DNA of 64,000 nt from Hofstenia miamia. Lineage: Eukaryota > Xenacoelomorpha > Acoela > Hofsteniidae. Made by a program: the position numbers and the translations under genes. The notes under the pieces are model-generated. The model ran no database searches and had not been told where the DNA came from. It saw nothing but the letters and a program-made list of their open reading frames with translations. The stretch is from assembly GCA_900660155.1 (NCBI GenBank), contig CABFPE010000206.1, positions 557,556 through 621,555 of the forward strand, given 5' to 3'. Below are positions 42,842 through 54,105 of the stretch, in pieces; positions within the stretch are counted from its first letter, which is position 1; each line of letters opens with the position of its first letter.

Positions 42842-43687
42842 ATGCAGAATCATAATGAGAATAAGGATTTTTCTGAGAAAACTGTTCTTCACTTGAACAA
42901 CTCAACTCCTAATCTTTGGATATCTCAAGGAGAATATGCCATCATACGTGTTGAAAATCAACGGATCAGATTCATTGGTTCCGATATGGCAACCACTTGT
43001 CATATCATTATTTTAAAAACCCCCAAAGAAGTTCTTTGCGCTCATCTCTCTGACATTGATGAGATTAATGAATGTGCTGAGATTTTTCAGCAAATTACTC
43101 AATCTCAAGTTAGTGTTTACATATTAGGAGGATTTCACGATGGTAATGACAACTCTAAGGTAACAAAACTTTCTAAGTCTCTATCAGATCAGTTAAGGAC
43201 ATATTTTTCTTTATGCTGTTCTATTTACAAGGTTGAACTGTTTTTTACATGTGACACCAACACGGTAAATCAGAAACCAATGTATATGGGAATGGCATAC
43301 GACCTGGAGAATTCCAGTATACACCCTGCAATTTTTCAGGATGATTTTCCTGATCTTTGCTTAAGAACTATTGGACGTTGGAAACATGAAGGTCTAGTAA
43401 ATATATTTGACACCTCTAGAGACCAAATTATCATCGAGCCCTTTGCTTCTGGAATACGTTATGCATTCAATATCAATGATTTTTCGGATGAGCAAATTTT
43501 GCTATTAATGTCGACTTCACCGACTTGCGAACCTCCATCGTTTGTGCCGCAGATGCGTGCACTGTGGAATTTCATCGAGGAACATGACAATAATTTCAAA
43601 ATATTTTTCCCAAATTATTTACCAAGACGCTATGAACTTACGGATAGTAATGAATGGCAATTGTGTAGTGATTTTTGTCAAAATTAG
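42842..43687 (+). CDS. NTAN1: Protein N-terminal asparagine amidohydrolase
   Basis: A single open exon of 281 residues (human 310). NTAN1 removes the side-chain amide of an N-terminal Asn, making Asp, and so feeds proteins into the Arg/N-degron pathway. The catalytic Cys is kept at residue 53 in FIGSDMATTCHIIIL (human SDDATTCHIVVL). Other family matches are VYILGGFHD, MAYDLENSSIHPAIFQDDFP, and STSPTCEPPSFVPQMRALWN near the C-terminus. I chose ATG 42842, which follows a TTTAG acceptor-like site by 8 nt; the frame is open further upstream but has no ATG there. The N-terminus is about 25-30 residues shorter than in vertebrates. It sits between GTF2H4 and AMPK beta on the same strand, with gaps of 440 and 490 bp. 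Confidence 0.93.
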   Translation: MQNHNENKDFSEKTVLHLNNSTPNLWISQGEYAIIRVENQRIRFIGSDMATTCHIIILKTPKEVLCAHLSDIDEINECAEIFQQITQSQVSVYILGGFHDGNDNSKVTKLSKSLSDQLRTYFSLCCSIYKVELFFTCDTNTVNQKPMYMGMAYDLENSSIHPAIFQDDFPDLCLRTIGRWKHEGLVNIFDTSRDQIIIEPFASGIRYAFNINDFSDEQILLLMSTSPTCEPPSFVPQMRALWNFIEEHDNNFKIFFPNYLPRRYELTDSNEWQLCSDFCQN

Positions 43688-44180
43688 TGCACTTTGCTGC
43701 ACGGAAGTATCGCTCCAATACTGTGGCTTATATTCAATCTTTTTCCTACCAATGCATTGAGTCTCCACTTGAATTTAAACACGAACCTTACTTTCCTTCA
43801 CACTGAGGATGCTGATCCAATCTCCCATTTTGCTTAATTATTTTTTTCTATGTTCTTGGAATAGTAAAGAAGGTATATTGGACATTGCAATTATAATTGA
43901 ATATACATATACTTGGAATTATTTTTGCTTATTAGAAATTTAGATGTATTATAATGGAAGTCTTCACTGTACGTGTTGATGTTCCGAATTAATTTCAGGT
44001 TCTTAAACAACAATGATTCATTCTACATTGCTATAATTTTAGTTTTGGTTTATATGCTCTTAAAATATATATTATTGATTAGAACGTTAAGTTATAAACA
44101 AACTCTATTAACCTTATATTTTTCAGTTTTACACAAACTTAAGGTCTCGCTTATAAAGTTGTTGTCTTTAGTTGTAATCG

Positions 44181-47100
44181 ATGGGCAATACAAACGCCAA
44201 GAAGTCCATCCCCGATCCAGATCTGTATGCGCAAAGAAATCAAGCGGCGTTTGAGATTTCTCCAAAATCCCCGAAATCTATTTCGCCAAGATTAAGTGTG
44301 TCATCAGGCAAAGCGCAAAACTTTCATGTAAGCGATTTTTAAAGATAATGGCATTTCTCATAACAAAATTTGTATATATTTCGGTAAAAAAATGTCCAAT
44401 AAGATTTGTTAGTCAAAATTGAAAGCAGTATGTCATTGATTTTGTTTTAGTTACGATGGCAATTAGTTACACTTTTTAATGAATCTTCCACTTAGCCCTA
44501 GTATTTTGCAAACCCATACTTTGAAGTAAGAGTCAAAAGTGCCTAAGTAAACCTTTCATCTCAATCTGAAGGGGTTATAATATTCAAAAAAGTGTTTAAT
44601 ATAAAACGTCATTTGAATTCGTAGCTAATTATAGATGCTAATGAAACATGATTAAAACGCTTGGATCTTTAAAACATTTTTTATTTTTCGCTTTTCCAAT
44701 TTGCAATAAATCAATATTAGTATGCAATTTACATTCTCTTGTTGAATATGCCTTCTGAAATGCAAATTTTACTGAGTATACACGAAAATGCTATCAGCGT
44801 GAGTACATGTTATCGCAGTAATTGTATAGTGAAACATGGTTTTTTATCTGAAGTTTCGTATTGACTACCTAATTCGAAGTTACTTTTTAAGGATTTTTAG
44901 AGTATACAAACGAGACAAGACATGCAGCATAAAGTCTAAGTATTAGTAGTTTCGCAATAGCACAAGCTTGTTTAATTTTAATATTTTCATTTTTACTTTC
45001 CAATCATTTTCCAGTGTAGGGATTGACTAAGTAGGCAATTGCCCATTTCTGTTTTATTAAAGACCCTTTAGTATTTGCACTTACGTCAATTGTAAAGGGA
45101 TTCTATTCGGTTTCCTTTCATGTGTAAACGTCAAAGACGTGAGTGCTCAAAACTGAAGTGTTTACTTTTGAAATGATACAGTAGTTGTAAACGTGATCGC
45201 ATACGAGTTGCGATGAATCAAACTTCAAGATCTAACATTATTAAGGTTTGTTATTCTACATTTGAAATATTTTTAGAGCTCTAATTATTGCCACTAAACT
45301 TACGCCAACTAGGCCTTCTCAACGGACGGAGAAGTTAACAAACACATGATCTTGTAAACAGGCCTCATATGGCTTCGGTTAGATAATGTGATTGGTAAGT
45401 GGTTAGACTGCATTTCAATTATAATCACAGAGTCTAACCGTTGCATTGGTGTGCGATACTTTCGCATGTGATAGATAACGTGTGACCAATCACGTAGTCT
45501 ACAATATAATTACCTTACTAGCTGTTGTAACTTTATGCCATTTAGACGTTTGTGGACGAGAATATTTGTAAATTATAAAATATATGTACACCTGCATCAT
45601 AATTTTCTGCATTTTCATTCTTTGATATAACCTATATTCATCACCAGGATGCAAAGTATATTTTATTTAAATATACTAATAAGAAACCATAGATTTTTCG
45701 TTGAAATACAGTGCATAAAGTTTTCACAGGTTATTTTAGAAAGTACTAAACCTATAATATAGATTTTTTGTCCTGGTATCAATTTTTTTATAGTAAAATT
45801 CAATTTTGTGTTAATATTCTTATTATTGGTTTAGCTGTTATTCTATGCCCCTATAAGACGTTAGATACAATATTTATACGGATACGGTTCCAAAAAAAGT
45901 TTTTGAAAAAACCTGAAACTCATACATAATGTGGCATCGGTATGAAATCAGCGAGCAGTCCTAATATCCTATCTATTTAGGATTTTGATTCAAAGCTAGA
46001 TTTACCGAATCTATAGTTTAATAATCAACTCCTGCTATAGTAATCTTTCTAATAAAAGTTAAAGTAAACAGGAGATCTTGACGGGGAAGAGTGGCCACAC
46101 TCGGCCGACCCGATACAGATAACCTTGTCAAAGAGTCGTTTAAGACTATAGCCCTAATTAGGTAAAGAATAAAGCATCCCTAACTCTTGGGCGCAGTGAG
46201 TGAAACCTACGTGCTAAGTTAAAAACCTAAATTCAGTGCAATCCTCATCTCGTGCAATTTAGGTGACAGAAATAATAATCAATTTTAATGACGAATGAAA
46301 TGCAGTTTAACCAAAAACTTCTAGCCGTATACCCAAAACTGTTAAAGAAACCTGCTTGTCCAACTTTAACACGTCTTGGCGCCCTTTAACTACATGTATG
46401 AATTTAGAAACACAACATTTTAATAAGAATAAAACTCAAAAGAAAAAGCGTAATGAATTTACTGAAAGACACAGCAAATTTTCATGCTATTCCACTAAAA
46501 CAATATCGCGATTCAATGAGAAATTTCCAGCAGAGGATTCATTTCTGTCATGATGCAGAAGGTGGGGTCTTCGAATAAACGATAAATGAATTGTTGTGTC
46601 AATGAACTTTTCATAATTATCTAAACGTTTCTTCTAACATTCCTTTTAACGTTGGACATAAATCATGTTATTGTATTTTAAGTACATGAATCATATGTTA
46701 TCTTTTGTAACATTTTTTTTATTTCTGTTCTAAAACTTTTGGAACACCCGGTATAATCCATTGAACGACATATTTGTCTTTTTTTCTTTATTTTAATAAC
46801 TGCATCTTTTAGGCTGATGCTCTTCCTACAGTCTTCCGCTGGAATGATGCCGGTCAAAATGTTGCAGTTGCTGGATCATTCAATGATTGGAAACCAATTC
46901 CCATGTCAAGAAGTTAAGATGGTTTTTTTGCTATTATAGAATTGCCTGAAGGAGTGCATGAGTTTAAGTTTTGGGTTGATGGGGTTAGAATTTATTTAAT
47001 ATTAAATAGTTTTTTTATAACATTGTAATTGGAATAATTCAGCCAATTTTTCGATCAATTTTACATATTTAATAAAAGTAATGTAAATTTTGATTTTTCA

Positions 47101-49198
47101 TAGGTTTTATATTTTGCAATGTTTTACATGATATCAGTATTTCGGATGATGAAAATTTTTTATAACTTCTGAGTCTTGATAATTTGCTTATTTTTTTAAG
47201 CAAGGACGTTATTATACTAACACCTACACGTCTTCAAATGATGAAAGATTTCTCATGATTTCTGATTATTTCTACCAAGATCTCTGATGAGAATTCCATT
47301 TTCTACTGTTTATTGTTTTTGTATATACACGTTTTTGCTATCAAAACTGATTTGCCATTATTTATATTGATTTATAACATTTGAAATCTTTCAATGGTCA
47401 AGTTTACTTCATAATTTTGTATGAATTTAAATGATGAAATGTTTGATATTATATCCAATTAAGTCCACAATAATTTGCTTATTTTTTTTAAGCAAGGACG
47501 TTATTATACTAACACCTACACGTCTTCAAATGATGAAAGATTTCTCATGATTTCTGATTATTTCTACCAAGATCTCTGATGAGAATTCCTTTTTCTACTG
47601 TTTGTTTTTGTATATACACGTGTTTTTGCGATCACAACTGTTCTTTTTGTTTTAAGATCTTTTAATAGTACACATTGCATTTTTCTTTTAGATTTGGAGG
47701 CATGATCCTTCTCAGCGAACAGTGCCTAATGCACATGGCACAGTGAACAATTTTGTTGAAGTCAAAAGGCAAGATTTTGAAGTTTTTGAGGCACTTGCTC
47801 TTGACGAAAGTACAAGTAAACACAGCAATTCTGGCATTAAATCACCAATGACTTCCTCACCCTCAGGTTATATTTCTTTTGTTTTTATATAGATTTGCTA
47901 TTTAATTTATTTCCGTGTGTTAGAATTCTGCTTCATGTTAGATTCACAGTGTTTATCATTTACAATGTAAGCCCCAGCTTTATGTCGCTTTAACAAATTT
48001 TCACTGACGTCTTTAGATTTTGCTTCAATTGAACCTATATTTTTCACAGTTTCGTAACTAGTGTTATGCAGATAATGTCATTCTGTTACACTTCCAGTCT
48101 TTAGCTATATTATTTAAACGCACTGAACTCTATGCTGCTAATTCAGACCCATTGTGTTGTGTCTTACTCTCTAACTCGGGAGGCTTATGATTGTGCTAGG
48201 TAAAAATTTCATACATTTCTGATGTTTTCACAAAGTGTTTTGCAAAAAGATTAGCAACGCCATAAACTTCAATTTTTCTTAAAATAATTTACATATGAAT
48301 ATTAATTAACATTTTGTATAATTTTATAATGTTTTTCATATAGCTGACAATTTTAGTATGAATTTAAAATAAAATTTTTATTGATATTTTTTATACACCT
48401 AATCAAAATTTTGCACTCGTTGGTTGTATGGTGTATAGTGCATAATTGTTTTTGTGTTACATCGGTATAACTAGGAAATTGACATTAGAAAAAAGACTCC
48501 AAATCGATTCATTTGATTCTATTTCAAGATTGGTTGGTGTAGATATATCAACGTTGTCTAGAACATTAAACTGAATTAATAACGTGGTGTTAGAAAAACA
48601 AGGAGTTAGAATTATTTAGGTGCATGTTTAATTAAAATAGTTTTGGAAATATATACTAGTTAAATGTTACATTAGGTGATTACAATCAAGAAATACCAAG
48701 TCGATTTTTTGTGTTACATCGGTATAACTAGGAAATTGACATTAGAAAAAAGACTCCAAATCGATTCATTTGATTCTATTTCAAGATTGGTTGGTGTAGA
48801 TATATCAACGTTGTCTAGAACATTAAACTGAATTAATAACGTGGTGTTAGAAAAACAAGGAGTTAGAATTATTTAGGTGCATGTTTAATTAAAATAGTTT
48901 TGGAAATATATACTAGTTAAATGTTACATTAGGTGATTACAATCAAGAAATACCAAGTCGAAGTTCATACGAAACATTTGGTGTCATGCAGCCTCCACAA
49001 CTTCCGCCAGCATTATTACAAGTCATTCTCAACAAAGACATTTCAATTCAGTGCGAACCAGCACTCTTACCCGAACCCAATCACGTGATGATAAACCATC
49101 TTTATGCGTTGTCTATCAAAGATGGGGTGATGGTGTTGAGTTCCACGCATCGTTATCGACAAAAATTTGTTACAACTTTGCTTTATAAGCCAATTTGA
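44181..49198 (+). CDS. PRKAB: AMP-activated protein kinase beta subunit, with one in-frame TAA
   Basis: Four exons join in phase: 44181-44327, 46813-46983, 47692-47866 and 48933-49198 (252 codons plus stop; human beta-1 has 270). The beta subunit is the scaffold of AMPK, the cellular energy sensor. It starts MGNTNAKKS, a myristoylation signal. The CBM48 glycogen-binding domain is at about 50-125: LPTVFRWNDAGQNVAVAGSF, then NDW, then LPEGVHEFKFWVDG and IWRHDP, with the key Trp residues kept. The C-terminal alpha/gamma-binding domain reads LLQVILNKD, LLPEPNHVMINHLYALSIKD and TTLLYKPI. Codon 84 (46915-46917) is TAA, directly after the Ser equivalent to human Ser108. All splice sites and the rest of the frame are intact. 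A base error, a polymorphism or a very young pseudogene could explain it. Both later introns contain local duplications. Confidence 0.92.
47180..47640. repeat. 170-bp duplication in AMPK beta intron 2
   Basis: AATTTGCTTATTTTTTTAAG and about 150 following bases occur at 47181-47350 and again at 47472-47640 (period 291) with a few small differences. The unit opens with a GCTT...AAGC hairpin. The differences make an assembly error less likely here than at CtBP. Confidence 0.8.
48450..48961. repeat. 257-bp duplication covering the AMPK beta exon 4 acceptor
   Basis: Bases 48454-48704 recur at 48711-48961 with no difference seen (period 257). Each copy ends with the exon 4 acceptor (TTACATTAG) and the first 29 exon bases, so a decoy acceptor stands at 48674-48675. 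Use of the decoy would put about ten normal codons before unrelated sequence. Confidence 0.85.
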
Positions 49199-49603
49199 AT
49201 TTTGCCAATTGTATTAATTCTGAGTAGCCACTGTTGAAATTTTGCTTGGCGCTGTCAACCATCAGGAATAGAATTTAATATTTTACATGTGTATTGTCAA
49301 AAACATGTTATTTCTAATGTGAAGCTGATCTATAAGTTAGCATTATTTTCCTAGTTTCAGTCTTTTTCCAATTTCCTAGCTAACTTTAGCCGGTGTGGCT
49401 GCTTAGTATTTTCAAGTTAGTTTATATGAAATTTAGTATTTTAATTGTTTTTTATTTTGTTTTGATTTAATGACGGTTTATAAATTCAGCTAATGTTCAC
49501 AAATCAACGTTTAAGAATGATTTTTTGTCTTTTAAACACTGTTCTTATACATTTTAAGGATTGCTACAAAGTTTATTGCAATGACCAAACGTAATAATTT
49601 AAT

Positions 49604-50695
49604 TACAGTCATTTTTCTTCAATAAAGTCTCTGTTGCAGTCAATAGAGTCTCTGTTGGATTCAAAAAAGTCTCTGTTGCGTTTAATAAAGTCTTTGTATA
49701 TAAACTAGCTAAAAATTACCTTTATTTAATCTTGGATCAAATCAGAAAAGCTGAAAAAAAAATATTATTGAAAATTCATTACATAAAATAAAAAAATTCT
49801 TTTTGCCGTTTTCAAAAATCAATTACAATTATGAATTTATGTCAAAAACTCTCTAATGTAACGACCTTTAGTTATTGATTTCCTCCTTGTTTACTGATTT
49901 ATCAAAGTACCTAAGCATATTCCTATAATATGCTTCCCAATCTTCAGATGTAATTTCAAAAATGCCATTTTCTATTGAATTTATTAAATGAGTTTAATTC
50001 AACATTTGTTGCCTAATTACGTAGTTCTTCAATTTTGCATAAAAATTCTCAATTGCGCTAAGAAAAGGACAGTAGGGAGGCAAGTAGAAAGGAATAAAAC
50101 CATCCCACGAAATTAGTCGAGCAGTTTAAGATACAAAGAGGATCCAGAATATTTCTTCATGACATTTATTTTTAATTTCATTCAAACATATTTGAAAATA
50201 TTCAGCTTTGACAGGCCTCTAGTGTATCGTATAATATAACATGCCTGTCTTATTCATCGCTGCTACTATTGATATATGTCTAGAACGAACAGAAGGAGCT
50301 GAAACTGTTGCTCTTTGTTCTGCAACAGATCGACCTCTTTTGGTAGTAGTGCTTGAAACCTTATTTCATCAACAAAAATGAACGATTCAGAGGGGTGTTC
50401 CTGCTCGAGGGTTCTAAATTCTTTAGAATGTGTATATTGCAATTTCTTAATTACTATTAACTCGTCCAGTCAAATTCAAAATTTTTTTGGCATTTTTCAG
50501 ATGTTTTCAAGGATCAAATTTAGGTTTTTTAACCAGTTTAAATGCAAAGATTTTATTGAATGCAACAGAGAATTTTTTGAATGCAACAGAGACTTTCTTG
50601 AATGCAGCAGAGACTTTATTGAAATCAAATCGACTTAATTGAATTTAACAGAGCATTGACTGAAACAGATACTTTATTGAAGAAAAATTACTGTA
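49604..50695 (-). mobile_element. Tc1/mariner-superfamily element D with iterated 21-bp end repeats
   Basis: The ends read TACAGTCATTTTTCTTCAAT and the complement (...GAAGAAAAATTACTGTA), so the TA target duplication is present. Inside each end is a tandem array of AGTCTCTGTTG-bearing units with a 21-bp step: on the left at 49626, 49647, 49668 and 49689, and on the right, inverted, at about 50566, 50587, 50608 and further decayed copies to 50670. The element is about 1.09 kb long and carries a broken transposase on the minus strand. It lies about 400 bp downstream of the AMPK beta stop. Confidence 0.8.
49860..50400 (-). pseudogene. Transposase remnant of element D
   Basis: The minus strand reads FIFVDEIRFQ near 50350-50382 (first catalytic Asp), SIVAAMNKTGMLYYTIH near 50225-50275, and FYLPPYCPFLSAIENFYAKL followed by KNYVIRQQ near 50000-50085, with the catalytic Glu in IENF. 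The LPPYxPFLxxIENF form belongs to a branch of IS630/Tc1/mariner transposases. Stops and shifts interrupt it, and the DNA-binding N-terminus is missing. Confidence 0.7.
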
Positions 50696-50699
50696 TATT

Positions 50700-51358
50700 A
50701 GTTTTATGTACATTTTCTGGGGACGTTGACTCAAACTTTGCAAGCTATAGTACGGTTTTAGAACTATATATAAGATTAGTCAACACACGAGTCCATACAG
50801 TGCAGTTGAGGCTTTGCTGAAATATTTTTTCCGGTTTATACTTAAACATTTTAGCCTTTCTGTTTAAAATTTTGCCACGTAATTTTGCATATTATTAGTC
50901 AAATATGGTTAACAAAATTGACTTGTTTTTGTTTACAACTGCATAAGTTTTACAAAACAAGTGGGTGATACAGAATTGGATTGTGCAATAGTGCAAAACG
51001 CTTAATTCAAATGCCCTAGTTGAATCAGTTACTGTCTACAATAATTACTTGCTCTCGGGCAAGTCTTGAATTATAATGCATTAAGACTTTGAATAGTACT
51101 ATTTCAATCATGTTCACCCTTTTAAATTGATTAAGTGTATATTTAAGAATAATCTATGCCAATTTTTTACTGAATTTTTTCCAGATATCAATTTTCAGCA
51201 TTGATAATGGCCCCACATTCAAGCAATAATGTATCGGTTTAACATATTTAGGCTTAACCCGGCATTCCAATATCGATTTGAAAGAAAAATTTCATAATTG
51301 CATCATAATATATTGAATAATTGGTGATTTCACATTTGTCAATATGCGACACAATAAG
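50700..51358. other. Intergenic stretch between element D and DDX1
   Basis: No gene or repeat was recognised. It should include the DDX1 promoter if DDX1 is transcribed on its own. Confidence 0.4.
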
Positions 51359-51361
51359 ATA

Positions 51362-51402
<41 letters not shown>
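51359..51402. repeat. (TA)n microsatellite upstream of DDX1
   Basis: A TA tract of about 42 bp lies some 175 bp before the DDX1 start codon. Confidence 0.9.
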
Positions 51403-51406
<4 letters not shown>

Positions 51407-51576
51407 AATGTTCAGGCAATTTGTATTTAATTTCTTAGTTATATTCTTGTTCATTTATAGATTTATTTTAATATTGTATGTACATTTAATGCTGTGTCGG
51501 TCTCGCATGTTGACATTCGTAGAATGTTGTGGCTAATATAATTTGGTTTTGCCGTGCTTTAGCCACCATATTGGGA

Positions 51577-54058
51577 ATGGCGAGTGCTTTTGCCACTGAG
51601 TTCGGTGTTTGCGATGAAGTCGACCTGTCAATTCAAGAAATGGGATGGACATTGCCAACAGATGTACAGGGTGAAGCCGTTCCTCTTATTCTTGGCGGTG
51701 GTGATGTATTAATGGCAGCAGAAACAGGTCTGTTTTATTAATTTTTAATTTGTACGAATACTTAGTTCGCTTTGAAATATATTTGTAATTGTCTATTTTT
51801 TCAATAATTCGGATAAAAATAAGTATTCACTTAGATTTTTTGCTTGAAATTTATTTTCAACATTCGAGACTTGCCTGAACCTATGGACATAATTATTGAT
51901 AAAGTAATTCGAAGTTGTTGTGCACCAGGGATAGATGATAAATATCGCCTGATATATTTCATATTTGCCATGCTATTTTTGAACAAATATGATATATATA
52001 TTTTTTTCTTTGAAAGCTCGCTAGATTTAAAAATGTCTCCCATCTACCCAACGATATCTATAACCTAGTCGGTGGAATAGTACAAAACACCTTTATTACC
52101 AGTTTCTGAAGCGTCATTAAAAGGCAGCTTACAAAATTAAGTGTTGTATCTCTAGTGCGTGGTCTGACAAATCACTCTATATTGTACATTTTCATTCGTT
52201 CACGAGATTTTATTTAATCTTTTCTTTTAAATTTGTGTAAGTTGTTCTAGATTATTGTTAATGATCATTATTTCAAAAATTCTAAATTGCAAGAGATCTA
52301 CTTGAAAGCTTCAAAAATTTTCAAAGCTCAAATGATAATATCGAAATCTGAAGTTTATGTCAAATATAAAATAAGTTAACTTCCAGAACACAAGTTTCAA
52401 GTCTATCTATTCATAGTTCTATGCATTGGGTCTTTAATATCTCAACTTCATTGCTTAGGTTCGGGTAAAACTGGCGCTTTCTGTATTCCTATCATTCAAG
52501 TAGTCTTTGAGACATTAACTGAAAGCTTGGGTGGACGCGGTCGTGGTGGTTCGGCTGCCGGTGATGATCGAAAAGTTAAACTATCCGAAAGTAAACTTTG
52601 TAAAATGAACATTCACGATCGTGGTCAACAAATGGCTATAGACACCGCTGGTCTTCTTTGCCAATGCAGAGAACAGCGGTCTTGGCATGGTGCACGGTCC
52701 AGTAAGGGCGTAACTGGATCCGGAAAGTGAGTTTTTGTATTTTACAAGGCTTAAAATTATCGTAATTTTCGATTTAATCGAATTCGGCTACTTTTTCGAA
52801 CATTTTGTACTTTCAAAACAAAAATCGTTAACAAAATTGATCATCAATAATATTATTATTAGAATGGTCTGTATTATAATTTTTCACAGTATATATATAT
52901 ATATATATNNNNNNNNNNNNNNNNNNNNNNNNNNNNNNNNNNNNNNNNNNNNNNNNNNNNNNNNNNNNNNNNNNNNNNNNNNNNNNNNNNNNNNNNNNNN
53001 NNNNNNNNNNNNNNNNNNNNNNNNNNNNNNNNNNNNNNNNNNNNNNNNNNNNNNNNNNNNNNNNNNNNNNNNNNNNNNNNNNNNNNNNNNNNNNNNNNNN
53101 NNNNNNNNNNNNNNNNNNNNNNNNNNNNNNNNNNNNNNNNNNNNNNNNNNNNNNNNNNNNNNNNNNNNNNNNNNNNNNNNNNNNNNNNNNNNNNNNNNNN
53201 NNNNNNNNNNNNNNNNNNNNNNNNNNNNNNNNNNNNNNNNNNNNNNNNNNNNNNNNNNNNNNNNNNNNNNNNNNNNNNNNNNNNNNNNNNNNNNNNNNNN
53301 NNNNNNNNNNNNNNNNNNNNNNNNNNNNNNNNNNNNNNNNNNNNNNNNNNNNNNNNNNNNNNNNNNNNNNNNNNNNNNNNNNNNNNNNNNNNNNNNNNNN
53401 NNNNNNNNNNNNNNNNNNNNNNNNNNNNNNNNNNNNNNNNNNNNNNNNNNNNNNNNNNNNNNNNNNNNNNNNNNNNNNNNNNNNNNNNNNNNNNNNNNNN
53501 NNNNNNNNNNNNNNNNNNNNNNNNNNNNNNNNNNNNNNNNNNNNNNNNNNNNNNNNNNNNNNNNNNNNNNNNNNNNNNNNNNNNNNNNNNNNNNNNNNNN
53601 NNNNNNNNNNNNNNNNNNNNNNNNNNNNNNNNNNNNNNNNNNNNNNNNNNNNNNNNNNNNNNNNNNNNNNNNNNNNNNNNNNNNNNNNNNNNNNNNNNNN
53701 NNNNNNNNNNNNNNNNNNNNNNNNNNNNNNNNNNNNNNNNNNNNNNNNNNNNNNNNNNNNNNNNNNNNNNNNNNNNNNNNNNNNNNNNNNNNNNNNNNNN
53801 NNNNNNNNNNNNNNNNNNNNNNNNNNNNNNNNNNNNNNNNNNNNNNNNNNNNNNNNNNNNNNNNNNNNNNNNNNNNNNNNNNNNNNNNNNNNNNNNNNNN
53901 NNNNNNNNAAGCAAATGTAATGATGACTTTTAATTTGTTGTACCCTGCACTGCATTGTGAGATGCTGTTTATGTCAGCACTAGCTTTGTGAAGATGACAT
54001 GTGAACCTAAACAGTTGCAGTCAACATTGTAGCCAGGATTTCTGCTCATGGGTGAGGA

Positions 54059-54105
<47 letters not shown>

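Noticed and set aside
45390-45445. Inverted repeat GGTTAGACT / AGTCTAACC in AMPK beta intron 1
   Set aside because: The 9-bp stem has a loop of over 30 nt and no other sign of function.
46080-46205. GC-richer block (GGGGAAGAGTGGCCACACTC) considered as an snRNA or SINE
   Set aside because: It has no Sm site, tRNA boxes or ends that I can recognise.
49620-49695. 21-bp periodic repeats considered as a CRISPR array
   Set aside because: The units are contiguous without unique spacers, inverted at the other end of a transposon, and the DNA is from an animal.
52735-53991. Very long open frames on both strands across this interval
   Set aside because: Nearly all codons are N from the 1,000-base gap. 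Only a few real residues lie at the edges.
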